A DNA stretch of 64,000 bases, taken from assembly GCF_010499245.1 (NCBI RefSeq), contig NZ_JAAGOW010000005.1:1178001-1242000 (forward strand), read 5' to 3'. This DNA is from Variovorax sp. WS11 (GTDB lineage Bacteria > Pseudomonadota > Gammaproteobacteria > Burkholderiales > Burkholderiaceae_C). The translations under genes and the position numbers were made by a program. Under the pieces are notes generated by a model that worked only from the letters and a program-made list of their open reading frames with translations, was not told the origin of the DNA and did no database searches. Below, in pieces: positions 37,029 to 46,011 of this stretch (positions within the stretch are counted from its first letter, which is position 1; every line of letters starts with the position of its first letter).

Positions 37029-38039
37029 TCATTGGGTGGACGAGGGGATCAGCAGAACCGAGCCGGTACTCCTGCCCTGTTCGACTTCTGCATGCGCTAA
37101 GGCAGCTTCATGCAATGGCACCTTCCGGCTGATATCGACACGGATGGCACCCTGGCGCACCAGATCAAACAGTTCGTCGCAGGCAGGCTGGCGCGTCTGT
37201 CGGGTATTGCCGTAGAAGCCGAAGCCTGGCCGGTGCAGTGCAAGGCAGCCTTTCTGAGCAAGCAGCATGAGGTTGAAGGGCGGGACATTTCCGGAAGCGT
37301 TGCCGTAGTTGACTGCCGCGCCGAAAGGGCGAAGAACATCGAACGAGGGGACAAAGGTGTCCTTGCCCACGCCATCGAACACGGCGGCGACGCCCTCAGG
37401 TGCGAGGCACCTGACCGCAGAAACGAAGTCCTCGCTGCGGTAGAGGATCGTCTGGTGGCAGCCGTGCGCGCGAGCAAAGTCTGCCTTGGCCTGAGAACCC
37501 ACGGTTCCAATCACAGTGGCTCCCAGGTGGGTGCACCACTGCGCCAGCAGGCTGCCCACGCCACTCGCGGCGGCGTGCACAAGGATCGTATCGCCCGGCT
37601 GCGGTGTATAGCAGCGGTGCACCACGACTGCCGCGGTCAAGCCCTTGAGCAGCAGCGCGGCAGCCTGTTCGTCGCTGATGTCGTCCGGCAGCTTGACCAG
37701 GCAGTTCGCGTCGATGTTGCGCTCTTCGGCGTAGGCACCGGTGTTGAGGAAAAAAAGGCTGCCGCTGCCGGCATACGCCACGCGGTCGCCCTGGACGAAG
37801 CCCTCCACGGCGGATCCGACGCTCTCGACCACCCCTGCAGCCTCATTGCCGAGGATCAGCGGGAAATGCGGTTTTTGGGTGAGGTAGAAGCCGCCGTTGC
37901 GGACATTGATGTCGGAGAAGTTCAGGCCGATGGCCGTATGGCGAACTCGGACCTCGTGAGGGGCGGGCAGAGGCAACTCCAGCTCGATTGCCTCAAGCAC
38001 TTCGGGTCCCCCGTTTCGGAAGATGGCGATGGCTTTCAT
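37029..38039 (-). CDS. Quinone oxidoreductase (zinc-free MDR family)
   Basis: 336 residues from the ATG at 38039; the open frame upstream lacks homology. MKAIAIFRNGGPEVLEAIEL then PLPAPHEVRVRHTAIGLNFS and DINVRNGGFY are typical of QorA. The NADPH motif is VHAAASGVGSLLAQWCTHLG (AAxGGVG-like). C-terminal HAEVEQGRSTGSVLLIPSS matches QorA. No zinc ligands, as expected. Intact; followed by the IS630-split NmrA-like gene. Confidence 0.92.
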   Translation of the reverse strand: MKAIAIFRNGGPEVLEAIELELPLPAPHEVRVRHTAIGLNFSDINVRNGGFYLTQKPHFPLILGNEAAGVVESVGSAVEGFVQGDRVAYAGSGSLFFLNTGAYAEERNIDANCLVKLPDDISDEQAAALLLKGLTAAVVVHRCYTPQPGDTILVHAAASGVGSLLAQWCTHLGATVIGTVGSQAKADFARAHGCHQTILYRSEDFVSAVRCLAPEGVAAVFDGVGKDTFVPSFDVLRPFGAAVNYGNASGNVPPFNLMLLAQKGCLALHRPGFGFYGNTRQTRQPACDELFDLVRQGAIRVDISRKVPLHEAALAHAEVEQGRSTGSVLLIPSSTQ

Positions 38040-38793
38040 TGAGCAGCGGAGTCTAGATGCAACTTCGACTGGGTGCGGTCCCCTGCCGAGGGGACACACG
38101 CTCCAAGAGCCGTAGGCCGCGCCTATCAATAGCTCCAAGGGTGGCCGGCTTCGCGCCTGCGCTTTTGCGCACCCCCTAGACAAGACGTCGAACATTGCTG
38201 CGCGAAGCTGTACAAGACTGCGAAGGCGCACCTCGAGTGGCGCCACCAGCAGGAAGCTTCCGCGTCCTCGGCTGTAGTGAATGCATCCACGCTGCACGCG
38301 AGCGTTGAGCCAGGCATTTAAGAAACCACGCTTGCGATCCATCTGCTCCCGACTGTTCTGGGGTCCGGGGGTGTTGAGACGAGTGCGCGCGAAAAGTGCT
38401 CGATCGCGGGTCGTGATACAGGATTGCCTTTATGCGGCCCCTGGAATGTGCGGCAATCCTTGGGCCGCCCTGGCAGTTCGGGAGTCCCCCCTGCCGGGGC
38501 ATCACGCGAGATGCCTGATCAATGTCGAGGCGTCAGGCACGGAGAGCACCCGAGCGTGTACGTGCGTGGTCTGATTTGGCGACGACCGGGCGTGCGCAGG
38601 GCGTGCGCAGCCAACTCTGCGGCCGAAAGTCTGATTCCGATACTGCTGCCCCGCGTCCCCTTGTAAGGGGACGGCGAGCGGGAACCTTAAGCCGGACACT
38701 TCACGATAACTGTACTTCTTCGTAGGGACGAACGGAATCAGCCGGACTCGCGCACCGCGCGCTCGCAGCCTCCACCAAACACAAGAAGACATC
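38040..38793. other. 750-bp gene-free stretch with two hairpin copies
   Basis: No coding homology found on either strand. It holds two copies of the dispersed 18-bp hairpin, GTCCCC-TGCCGA-GGGGAC at 38078-38095 and GTCCCC-TTGTAA-GGGGAC at 38655-38672. A related but imperfect GTCCCCCTGCCGGGGC lies near 38486. This looks like deleted ground between two catabolic units. Confidence 0.5.
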
Positions 38794-39030
38794 ATGCAGA
38801 TCACCCGCGGCCAAGACGGTCTTCTGATCGTGGACAGACGACGTCCCGATCCAAAACCGACCGAGATTCTCGCCCGCTCGCGAACCGTTGGGGTGAATCG
38901 GACCGATCGTTCGGTGCTTGTCGACGCCGCCACCGTTCTGCCTATTGCGAGTCGCTTCGCCTTCGATGAGGCGACTCTGGACACGCTGCGAGACGGTGAG
39001 CATCTCGGCAAGTTTGTGCTGGAGCTTTGA
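38794..39030 (+). pseudogene. Zinc-type alcohol dehydrogenase remnant
   Basis: 78 codons. The end ATVLPIASRFAFDEATLDTL then RDGEHLGKFVLEL is the classical C-terminus of zinc-binding dehydrogenases, and ARSRTVGVNRTDR comes from the middle of the family. The body between is deleted. Its stop is directly followed by the hydratase ATG. Confidence 0.65.
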
Positions 39031-39831
39031 ATGGATCGTGTGCAGACACTGGCCCGAGCCGGAGAGATCCTGTGGGGCGCATGGCAGAAAGGTGCCGTGA
39101 TCGAGTCCTTGCCGCAAGAATGCCGCCCAATTTCGCGTGCGGAAGGGTATCGAGTTCAGTCGACCTTGGAGTCGCGAAGTGCATTCCCGCTCTTCGGTTG
39201 GAAGATTGCGGCGACAAGCCCCGCGGGCCAAAGACACATCCAGATCGAGGGTCCGATCGCCGGACGGCTGCTGCGCGAGCAGGTGTTTAGCTCTGGTGCC
39301 GAGTTGTCACTTGCGCGCAACCGGATGGCCGTGGCCGAGCCCGAGTTCGCGTTCCGCATGGGCCGCGATCTCCCTCCGAAGCGTCAGCCCTATTCGGTGG
39401 CCGAAGTGACGGCGGCAGTTGCAAGTTTGCATCCCGCGATCGAGATTCCCGACTCGCGCTTTGACGACTTTACTTTGGCGGGAGAAGCGCAGCTCATCGC
39501 CGACAACGCTTGCGCGAACGAGTTCGTCCTCGGCGATCCCGCTTCGGAAAATTGGCGCAGCGCTAACCTTTCCAAGCATGAGATCCGAGGGCAGGTTCAT
39601 GGGGCCAAGCGCAGCTATGTCCGTGCCGGCAGCGGCTCCGCGGTACTTGGCAATCCGCTTGAGGCGCTAGCTTGGCTCGTCAATGAACTGTCCTCGCTCG
39701 GGATCACCTTGATTGGCGACCAAGTCGTGACCACCGGTGCCTGCACCGTCCCCTTGGAATTGGAAGCAGGTGATCGGGTACTTGCTGATTTTGGTCAATT
39801 TGGTGCTGTGTCTGTGAGCTTCTGTGCGTAG
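39031..39831 (+). CDS. 2-keto-4-pentenoate hydratase family protein
   Basis: 266 residues of the MhpD/fumarylacetoacetase-like hydratase fold. GWKIAATSPAGQRHIQIEGP then IAGRLLREQVF, acidic metal-binding stretch AVAEPEFAFRMGRDLP and HPAIEIPDSRFDDF are the family blocks. The end GDQVVTTGACTVPLELEAGD then RVLADFG is intact. Such enzymes hydrate 2-hydroxypenta-2,4-dienoates formed in meta-cleavage of aromatic rings. The ATG follows immediately after the stop of the dehydrogenase remnant. An IS5 fragment abuts the 3' end. Confidence 0.88.
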   Translation: MDRVQTLARAGEILWGAWQKGAVIESLPQECRPISRAEGYRVQSTLESRSAFPLFGWKIAATSPAGQRHIQIEGPIAGRLLREQVFSSGAELSLARNRMAVAEPEFAFRMGRDLPPKRQPYSVAEVTAAVASLHPAIEIPDSRFDDFTLAGEAQLIADNACANEFVLGDPASENWRSANLSKHEIRGQVHGAKRSYVRAGSGSAVLGNPLEALAWLVNELSSLGITLIGDQVVTTGACTVPLELEAGDRVLADFGQFGAVSVSFCA

Positions 39832-40088
39832 AGCTTGATGACCCGAAACGGGTGTTCCACCTTGGCTCGCATGCGCGCCCCAGACATGCTCGATTCGGTC
39901 AAGCAATGGCTCATCGTGCTGACCGTATCCAGCGCCCGTCGCTTGCCTAGGCGGATGGCCACATGCCAGCGCGCCTTGATGCCCTGGGTTTCCTTGCACT
40001 TGACGACCTCCTGGTAGCCTGCGTCACCGAGGACGTCGGCTTCTTCATCGCGCACCAGTCGACTCGCTTGGGGCGTACGCCACGGCAT
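39832..40088 (-). pseudogene. IS5-family transposase fragment
   Basis: The minus strand reads DVLGDAGYQEVVKCKETQGI then KARWHVAIRLGKRRALDT and RMRAKVEHPFRVIK. These are the DAGY and RxKVEHPFRxIK motifs of the IS5 catalytic domain. Both the N-terminal part and the last residues are missing; past RVIK the frame runs into antisense of the hydratase gene. Confidence 0.85.
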
Positions 40089-40425
40089 TTGACGGGACAG
40101 GCGATCTGCGTGCCAGCATGGCCCGTGCGCTGGGTGTCACCGCCAGGAAGCGCCTGGACGTGATGGCCACCACGCGAATGCTTGTCGAACAGGGCGCGAG
40201 TCCAAGCTGCAGCTGGGATGCCGCACCCCAAGCCTTGCCGCTGCCGCTCGACTCAGGCTGCCCGACCTGTGGCCTTAATCGCATCATCGCGACCCATTTG
40301 GCCGTGCTGGTGGATGACTGCACCCGACGACGTGTGCTAAGAAGTCCTTGAGAGGCGCTTGCCGGGTCGCTGCGTTCAGGAACCCGGCGATCGGTCGGTG
40401 ATAGACCGCGACTCGGGGCGTTCGG
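40089..40425. other. Gene-free stretch
   Basis: No recognisable gene. The plus strand can be read VAYATAFDGTGDLRASMARA then LGVTARKRLDVMATTRMLVE, which looks protein-like but I cannot assign it. It may be the tail of a deleted gene between the IS5 fragment and the integrase. Confidence 0.3.
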
Positions 40426-41544
40426 TCACTCCTCGTCGAGCATTCGGCTGACCTTGCTGCCCAGCGCGCTTTCGGCGCGGAAGTACCCCATCACGGTCGC
40501 CACGCTGTGATGCCCGGTCATGGCCATCGTCTCGGGCAGCGACATGTTCTGTCGGCCGGCTTCCGTGACGAACCCGGCCCTGAGCGAGTGCGCGCTAAAA
40601 CTCCCTTCCACCCCCGCCAACGCACATCGCTCCTTCACGATGTCGCGCACGGCCGCAGGCGCGAGCGGCTCCCCCAGATGACCGCCCTTGCGAATGCGGC
40701 GGAAGAGGGCGCCTTCCTGGATGCCGCTGGCGGCGAGCCACGCCTGCATGGCCTGCGCTGCGCTGCCCACCAGGGGTTTCACGTCCTCGGGCCGCTGGGC
40801 GCCGGCCTGGTTGGTCTTGGAGTGCGCGAGCGTGTAGAGGTGGGAGCCGGCATCGACACGTTGAAGGTTCTCGAGCGTGGCCGAGGCGACCTCGGAGCGC
40901 CGTCGTCCGCCGGTCGCCCATGCGAACAGGAGGAGGGCGCGATCGCGTTTTCCCCGCAGGGTGTCGTCGCAGGTGGCCAGCACCGCTTGCAGCGGGTCCT
41001 TGGTGAGCGCGCGCTGCTTGCGCGGCCGGGTGCCGCGCTTGGCGTAGGCGCGGCGCGTCTGGGCCAGCAGCTCGCGCACCAGCGGGTCGGCGCAAGGATT
41101 CGGCGCCTTGGCCAGCTGGTGCGCCTTGGACAGCACCGCGATGCGGTGCACGAGCGTGTTGAGCGCGGGCGCGCCGAGCCGCGTCTTGTAGCCGTTGGCC
41201 ACCAGCGCCTGGTCGATGTCCGGCGGCAGCTCGGTCACCAATCCCGTCAACAGGCCGGTCTTGGTATCCGCATCCGCTTTGCGCGCGGCGTGGTCGACGA
41301 TGAACTGGATAACGACCGGCACCGGAACCGGCATGCGCAACGCATCACCGTAGCGCGCGGCGAACCAGGCCGCCCAGTACCGCATGGCCGAGCCGTACGA
41401 CGCCCGGGTGTTGGCCGATTCGCCTTCGCGCATCAGGGCGCGCGCGGCGTCCTCGGCCATGGCGGTGAGCCGCGCGGGATCGAGCACGAGACTTCGCTCC
41501 GGCGCGGGCACCAACGCTGATTCTTGAGGAGCTGCTTGCTTCAT
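40426..41544 (-). CDS. Tyrosine recombinase/integrase
   Basis: 372 residues. An N-terminal SAM-like domain (SANTRASYGSAMRYWAAWFA) is followed by the catalytic domain. First Arg is in FAWATGGRRRSEVASATLEN, the box-II HxxR is AHSLRAGFVTEAG, the second His is in TGHHSVATV and the nucleophile Tyr in MGYFRAESALG. All catalytic residues are present. Divergent from a KfrA-like gene across 124 bp with palindromes. The combination suggests a plasmid- or island-borne site-specific recombination module. Not of phage P2/lambda type by eye. Confidence 0.93.
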   Translation of the reverse strand: MKQAAPQESALVPAPERSLVLDPARLTAMAEDAARALMREGESANTRASYGSAMRYWAAWFAARYGDALRMPVPVPVVIQFIVDHAARKADADTKTGLLTGLVTELPPDIDQALVANGYKTRLGAPALNTLVHRIAVLSKAHQLAKAPNPCADPLVRELLAQTRRAYAKRGTRPRKQRALTKDPLQAVLATCDDTLRGKRDRALLLFAWATGGRRRSEVASATLENLQRVDAGSHLYTLAHSKTNQAGAQRPEDVKPLVGSAAQAMQAWLAASGIQEGALFRRIRKGGHLGEPLAPAAVRDIVKERCALAGVEGSFSAHSLRAGFVTEAGRQNMSLPETMAMTGHHSVATVMGYFRAESALGSKVSRMLDEE

Positions 41545-41593
41545 AGTTTCATATGTATAACGTATGATTTGCTACATCATACATTGATAAGTC

Positions 41594-41614
41594 CCGATAA
41601 CGTTCTCTTATCGG
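41594..41614. promoter_or_regulatory. Perfect dyad between integrase and KfrA genes
   Basis: CCGATAA-CGTTCTC-TTATCGG is a perfect 7-7-7 inverted repeat in an AT-rich 124-bp spacer. KfrA proteins autorepress by binding such dyads at their own promoter. A second, weaker dyad (CATATGTATAACGTATG) lies about 40 bp nearer the integrase. Candidate operators for both divergent genes. Confidence 0.65.
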
Positions 41615-41668
41615 TGGTAAATATTGGACGGGGCAGGGCGGTCGTTTTTGCAAGACTAGGAGGGTCAA

Positions 41669-42727
41669 ATGGCTGAAATTCGACAAACATTCTCCCGTGG
41701 CATCCAGGAAGACGACGTGTTCGCGGCCGCGGATGCGCTGCTGGCCGAGGGCAAGCGGCCGACCATCGAGCGCGTGCGGCTGAAGATCGGGCGCGGCTCG
41801 CCGAATACCGTGAGCCCCATGCTCGAGCGCTGGTTCGCGACGCTTGGTGAACGGCTGGTGGGATCGACGGCAGGTTCAGCTTCGGCACGTCCAGCCGGCA
41901 ACGATCCGGACGGGATGCCGGTGGGCGTGCGCAATGCGGCGAAGCTGCTCTGGGAGACGGCGCGGCGCGAGGCCGAGGAAGTTCAGCGTGTCGAAATGGA
42001 GTCGGTGCGCTCGGACCTTCAAGTGCGCGAGGATGCGCTGGCCGAGGCGCAGACGGTGCTGGCGCAGCGCGAGGAAGCCTTCGCGCACGCGCGGGCGAGC
42101 CTGGACGCGGCGCTGGCCTCCTCGCAGCAGGCTCGCGAGACCTTGGAGCTGCAGCTCAAGGAGCACGCCCTCGAGGCACACCGGGTGCGCATCGGCCTGG
42201 ACGACGACATCAAGCGGCTGACCGCCCTGCTCTCTCAGGCGGGCGAAACCCAGGAACGCATGCGCCGGGAGCACGCGGAACTCGTGGCGGCGAAGGACCA
42301 GGACCTGCGCCAGGCTGAAGAGCGACATGCGGGTCAGGCGCGGCGCATGCTGGCCGACGTGGACCGTGCACGGCAGTCGGCCAAGCTATTTGAGGCCGGC
42401 CTTGCCCGGGAGCAGCAGCAGCGCCTGCAGAGCGAGCAGGCTGCAGCCAATACACTGGAGGCCGGTCGGCGAATGCTTCGGGACACCCAGCAGACCGCCC
42501 ACCAACTCGAGCGCGAGCTTCGCGATCAACTCGCCGCGCAGGCCGCTCTCGTGGCGCAGGCTCGAACGGAAGGCTCGGCGATGCAACAGCGACTGGACCA
42601 CCTGCAAGATTTGCTCGGCGAAGAAAAGAAATCGCACGAGAGCACGCGCGCGCTGCTTTCCACCGCGCTCGCGGACATCCCCAAAACTGGCCGCGCTCGT
42701 CGTACCACGGCCAATAAGGCGAAGTAG
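41669..42727 (+). CDS. KfrA-like DNA-binding coiled-coil protein
   Basis: 352 residues. The N-terminal KfrA domain reads QEDDVFAAADALLAEGKRPT then IERVRLKIGRGSPNTVSPML. It is followed by about 230 residues of near-continuous alpha-helical coiled coil rich in E, A, Q and R (SAKLFEAGLAREQQQRLQSE), and a short basic tail RARRTTANKAK. In IncP and IncU plasmids KfrA is an autorepressor and nucleoid-associated partition accessory protein. It is divergent from the integrase and followed 48 bp later by the oxygenase gene. Confidence 0.88.
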   Translation: MAEIRQTFSRGIQEDDVFAAADALLAEGKRPTIERVRLKIGRGSPNTVSPMLERWFATLGERLVGSTAGSASARPAGNDPDGMPVGVRNAAKLLWETARREAEEVQRVEMESVRSDLQVREDALAEAQTVLAQREEAFAHARASLDAALASSQQARETLELQLKEHALEAHRVRIGLDDDIKRLTALLSQAGETQERMRREHAELVAAKDQDLRQAEERHAGQARRMLADVDRARQSAKLFEAGLAREQQQRLQSEQAAANTLEAGRRMLRDTQQTAHQLERELRDQLAAQAALVAQARTEGSAMQQRLDHLQDLLGEEKKSHESTRALLSTALADIPKTGRARRTTANKAK

Positions 42728-42775
42728 CGCCCGCGAGGCTGGGCACGTTGCGCGTCAGCAGGTGAAATAGCGACC

Positions 42776-45097
42776 ATGGCTTCTTCCATCACGAACGAGT
42801 TTGCCAAGCTGCTGCGCACGGTTCGCACCCCGGGTGACTACTATGCGACGGGCGCGTGCGCCATACCGCTGCCCCGCCTGGAGGTGGCCGGCGTCGGTGC
42901 CATCGCTTTGCCACTGCTTTCGGTTCAGGCCGGTCAGCTGATCGGGGTCGCCGAGCGCGCACCCTATGGACGCGGGCAAGAGACCTTGATTGATACCGAA
43001 GTCAGGCGCACTTGGCAAATCAACGCCGAGCGCGTGCTGATCGAGGGGAAGAACTGGGCACGAACCCTGAGCGCCATCGTGGAACGCGCCGCGACCGGAC
43101 TTGGCGTGACCGACGCAGTGGTGCCTGCTCTCTACAAGCTCCTGGTCTACGACCAGGGCAGCTTTTTCGTCGGCCACCGCGACACCGAAAAGGCGCCTGG
43201 CATGTTTGCCACGCTCATCATCGCGCTGCCCTCCGTGCACACGGGTGGAGAACTCGTGATACGCCACAAGGGGCGCGAAGTGTTGCTGGATCTGCGCTGC
43301 CAGGACCCATCTGAGGCGGCTTTCGCGGCCTTTTATGCCGACTGCGTGCATGAAGTGCTGCCCGTGACGTCCGGCTGCCGACTGGCGCTCGTGTACAACC
43401 TGCTGCGAAGCGGGCGAAGCCGGCTTCCAAAGCCTCCGTCCTATGAGACCGAGCAGGCACGGGTCGCTGCACTTCTGCAGCGCTGGGCAGCCAGCAAGCC
43501 ATTGGCCAACGACGCGTCACCGGAAAAGCTCGTTTACCCGCTCGAGCACGCGTATACGCCAGCCGAGCTTTCGTTCCTGGCGCTCAAGGGCCCGGATGCC
43601 GCGGTAGCCGGGGTGCTCGCCGAGGCGGTACAGCGCGCCGGGTGCGACCTGCATGTCGCGCTGCTGACGATCCACGAGAGTGGCTGCGCTGAGTACACGG
43701 GCTATTCTGGCTCACGCTGGAGGGGGCGAGCAGACGAGGAGGATGAGGAAGAATTTGAAATCGGTGAGGTCTGCGATCGAAGTCAGACGCTGTCCAACTG
43801 GGGACGGCCTGATGGCACTCGGGCCGCGCTCGGTGTCTTTCCGTTCGGCGATGCTGAACTTTGTCCCAGCGACGCTTTGGACGACATGGAGCCGGACGAG
43901 CAGTATTTCCAAGAGGCGACTGGCAACGAAGGCGCGTCCTTCGAGCGGACCTACAGGCGGGCGGCTCTTGTGCTGTGGCCGCAGTTGCGGCGGCTTGCGG
44001 TTTTCAATCAGGCTGGCCTTTCGGTTACCCTGCCCTGTTTGAGCGAGCTGACCGGGCGCTGGGCCCACAGTGGCGAGGGTCACGACTCGCCACTGTGGCG
44101 CGAGGCACACGAACTGTCAGGTCACATGCTGCGCACTTGGCCGAGGGTCATCGGCCATTTCCAGCAGGCCGAACAAGGCGAGCGCGCCAACTTCCTCGCC
44201 CTGCTCGCTCAACTCAGGGACACGGCGCGCATCGAGGCTTTCCTGGCCGACGTCGTTGCGGCCGGCATTTATGGCAGGAGCGACAACGAGGCGTTGCTGC
44301 GAGCCTTGCGCCTGCTGCCGCCACGCTGCGCTGACGCATGGATCGAGCGCATCATCGGCGCCAACGTGACGAAAAGGCTGGGTGCTTGCGCCGATTTGCT
44401 GGCTCGCGGCGCGCGCGCGGCCCATCTGAGGGGACTGCTGGCGGGCGCCGGTCTTGCGCTGGTCCAGGCGCTGCCCGGCAATCCAAAGCAAGACGTTCGC
44501 CCCGAAGTTGCATGGCAGCTCGAACGCGTGGATGCTGGCGTCGTCGCAGACCTCGTCGCGGCGTTGGCACGAATCGACCCGGACCTGGCGCTGCGCGCCG
44601 TGGATCACATCCTGGTGTGGCCCGAAACCTTTGGCTTGGATGAACTTGTCCTGCCCGCCATGCGCCGTCTCACCGAGTCCAAGCAATTGAACACGCATGG
44701 CGCCGTCGAGCGCTTGCGCACGGCCTGCCTGGAGCATCTTCACGGGCGTGTGGCACAGGCCCTGGAACCGCCCGGCGATTGGGCTCGCGCAGGCGTGCTC
44801 GGATGCCGCTGTCGGCGCTGCAGTGAACTGCACCGGTTCCTGCTCGATGCCGGCCAGAAGAGCTGGATCTACAAAGCGGCTGAATCCGATCGCTCGCATG
44901 TATCGATGTCGATACAACGCGATGGGTGCGATGTGGACTGCGTGACCGATCGACGGGGTCGCCCTTACAGCCTGGTGTGCACCAAGAACCAGGCCAGCTA
45001 CGACAGGCGTGTCAAACAGCGAAAGCAGGATCTCGAAGATATCTCTCGCCTTGCGTACAGCTCATGCCCAGGGGTGACGTCGCGAAGCGGCCATTGA
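42776..45097 (+). CDS. Large 2-oxoglutarate/Fe(II) oxygenase fusion protein
   Basis: 773 residues. The N-terminal 210 residues form a prolyl-4-hydroxylase-like double-stranded beta-helix. The iron ligands are H134 and D136 in FFVGHRDTEKAPGMFATLII and H192 in CVHEVLPVTSG, and R202 binds 2-oxoglutarate. Residues from about 240 to 700 contain no motif I recognise; they are helix-rich with an acidic patch DEEDEEEFEIGE near residue 330. Near the C-terminus is a cysteine cluster, GCRCRRCSELHRF, possibly metal-binding. No signal peptide. Located in the integrase/KfrA module. Substrate unknown: protein, nucleic acid or small molecule are all open. Confidence 0.75.
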   Translation: MASSITNEFAKLLRTVRTPGDYYATGACAIPLPRLEVAGVGAIALPLLSVQAGQLIGVAERAPYGRGQETLIDTEVRRTWQINAERVLIEGKNWARTLSAIVERAATGLGVTDAVVPALYKLLVYDQGSFFVGHRDTEKAPGMFATLIIALPSVHTGGELVIRHKGREVLLDLRCQDPSEAAFAAFYADCVHEVLPVTSGCRLALVYNLLRSGRSRLPKPPSYETEQARVAALLQRWAASKPLANDASPEKLVYPLEHAYTPAELSFLALKGPDAAVAGVLAEAVQRAGCDLHVALLTIHESGCAEYTGYSGSRWRGRADEEDEEEFEIGEVCDRSQTLSNWGRPDGTRAALGVFPFGDAELCPSDALDDMEPDEQYFQEATGNEGASFERTYRRAALVLWPQLRRLAVFNQAGLSVTLPCLSELTGRWAHSGEGHDSPLWREAHELSGHMLRTWPRVIGHFQQAEQGERANFLALLAQLRDTARIEAFLADVVAAGIYGRSDNEALLRALRLLPPRCADAWIERIIGANVTKRLGACADLLARGARAAHLRGLLAGAGLALVQALPGNPKQDVRPEVAWQLERVDAGVVADLVAALARIDPDLALRAVDHILVWPETFGLDELVLPAMRRLTESKQLNTHGAVERLRTACLEHLHGRVAQALEPPGDWARAGVLGCRCRRCSELHRFLLDAGQKSWIYKAAESDRSHVSMSIQRDGCDVDCVTDRRGRPYSLVCTKNQASYDRRVKQRKQDLEDISRLAYSSCPGVTSRSGH

Positions 45098-45208
45098 CGG
45101 GTTGACCTGTGCAGATTCGGCGCCACTTCTTGCAAGGGATTGCAGGTGTTCTATCAACCATGCACAATGGGGGCGAGAAAACAACATTGATTGATAAAGG
45201 AGTTCGCC

Positions 45209-45655
45209 ATGCAAAGCATGACCTTGGAGCAGCTACGCGCTACGGCCAGCGCCGGCGGCGTGACCGGTGTAACCCTCAAAGGCCAGGGCGGCGGCTTCTT
45301 CGTCGAAATCGCCACCCGCAGCGGCCAAGACGCCTGTTTGGTGAAGGCCCGCACCACCGAGCCGCGCCGCTTTGGCAATCCCACTTCCGCGTTGATCGTC
45401 TTGCGTGACGTTGGCATTGCCGTGGCGCAGGTCGACGCCACCGATTGGAACCCCGACCAGAAGGACATGACCCGCAGCCGGCAGAGCCGCGCCGTGGCCA
45501 TGCGAGGCGCACACGAAGCCGCCGCCTACAACCAGTGGCTGGCCGGCGAGATTCAGGCATCCATTGACGACCCCCGGCCGAACATCCCTCACGATGAAGT
45601 CATGGCCGAGATGGACGCCGAAATTGCCGCCTTGCCGAAGAAAAAGCGCGCATGA
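45209..45655 (+). CDS. Antitoxin of a ParE/RelE-type toxin-antitoxin pair
   Basis: 148 residues from the ATG after AAAGGAGTTCGCC. The C-terminus EIQASIDDPRPNIPHDEVMA then EMDAEIA is the typical toxin-binding tail of ParD/RelB-like antitoxins. The 100-residue N-terminal part (TLEQLRATASAGGVTGVTLK, KGQGGGFFVEIATRSG) is unusual and may be the DNA-binding or a regulatory domain. It overlaps the toxin gene by 4 bp (ATGA). Confidence 0.75.
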   Translation: MQSMTLEQLRATASAGGVTGVTLKGQGGGFFVEIATRSGQDACLVKARTTEPRRFGNPTSALIVLRDVGIAVAQVDATDWNPDQKDMTRSRQSRAVAMRGAHEAAAYNQWLAGEIQASIDDPRPNIPHDEVMAEMDAEIAALPKKKRA

Positions 45656-45954
45656 CGGCCAAGCCGTATCGCATTGAATGGCGGCCGATGGCACGCGAGG
45701 ACTTGCGCGCCATCGTGCGCTACATTGGCATGGACAACCCGACGCGGGCCAAGAGCTTCGGCAAGGAGCTGCGCGACAAGACCAAGCCGCTTGCACAGCA
45801 TCCAGAGCTTGGCCGCAAAGGGCGGCCGGGCTTGCCTGAATGGCTGCGCGAACTGGTCGTGCATCCGAACTACGTCATTTTTTATCGCGTGCTGGCCAAG
45901 GCCCGCACCGTCGAGATTTTGAGAGTGAAGCACGCGGCCCAACGGGTGCCGTGA
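45652..45954 (+). CDS. ParE/RelE-superfamily toxin
   Basis: 100 residues. YRIEWRPMAREDLRAIVRYI, the AKSFGKELRDKTKPLAQHPE helix and the C-terminal LVVHPNYVIFYRVLAKARTV EILRVKHAAQ-type strand are the ParE/RelE fold. It inhibits growth by targeting gyrase or ribosomes, not decidable here. Translationally coupled to the upstream antitoxin by ATGA. Such pairs stabilise plasmids and islands, consistent with the adjacent integrase and KfrA genes. Confidence 0.9.
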   Translation: MTAKPYRIEWRPMAREDLRAIVRYIGMDNPTRAKSFGKELRDKTKPLAQHPELGRKGRPGLPEWLRELVVHPNYVIFYRVLAKARTVEILRVKHAAQRVP

Positions 45955-45982
45955 TTGGCGTGGCTCAGTTCGAGGTGCATCC

Positions 45983-46011
45983 CATTTCCTGAGGGTGTGC
46001 CGTGCAGCAAA
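45983..46011 (+). repeat. 29-bp repeat, left copy
   Basis: CATTTCCTGAGGGTGTGCCG then TGCAGCAAA. It matches 47278-47306 at 25 of 29 positions in the same orientation. The two copies bracket the gene at 46207-47163, about 1.3 kb apart. Confidence 0.8.

Noticed and set aside
40426..41544. Integrase as evidence for a prophage
   Set aside because: No capsid, tail, lysis or phage regulator genes nearby; the divergent neighbour is KfrA-like, pointing to a plasmid or island.
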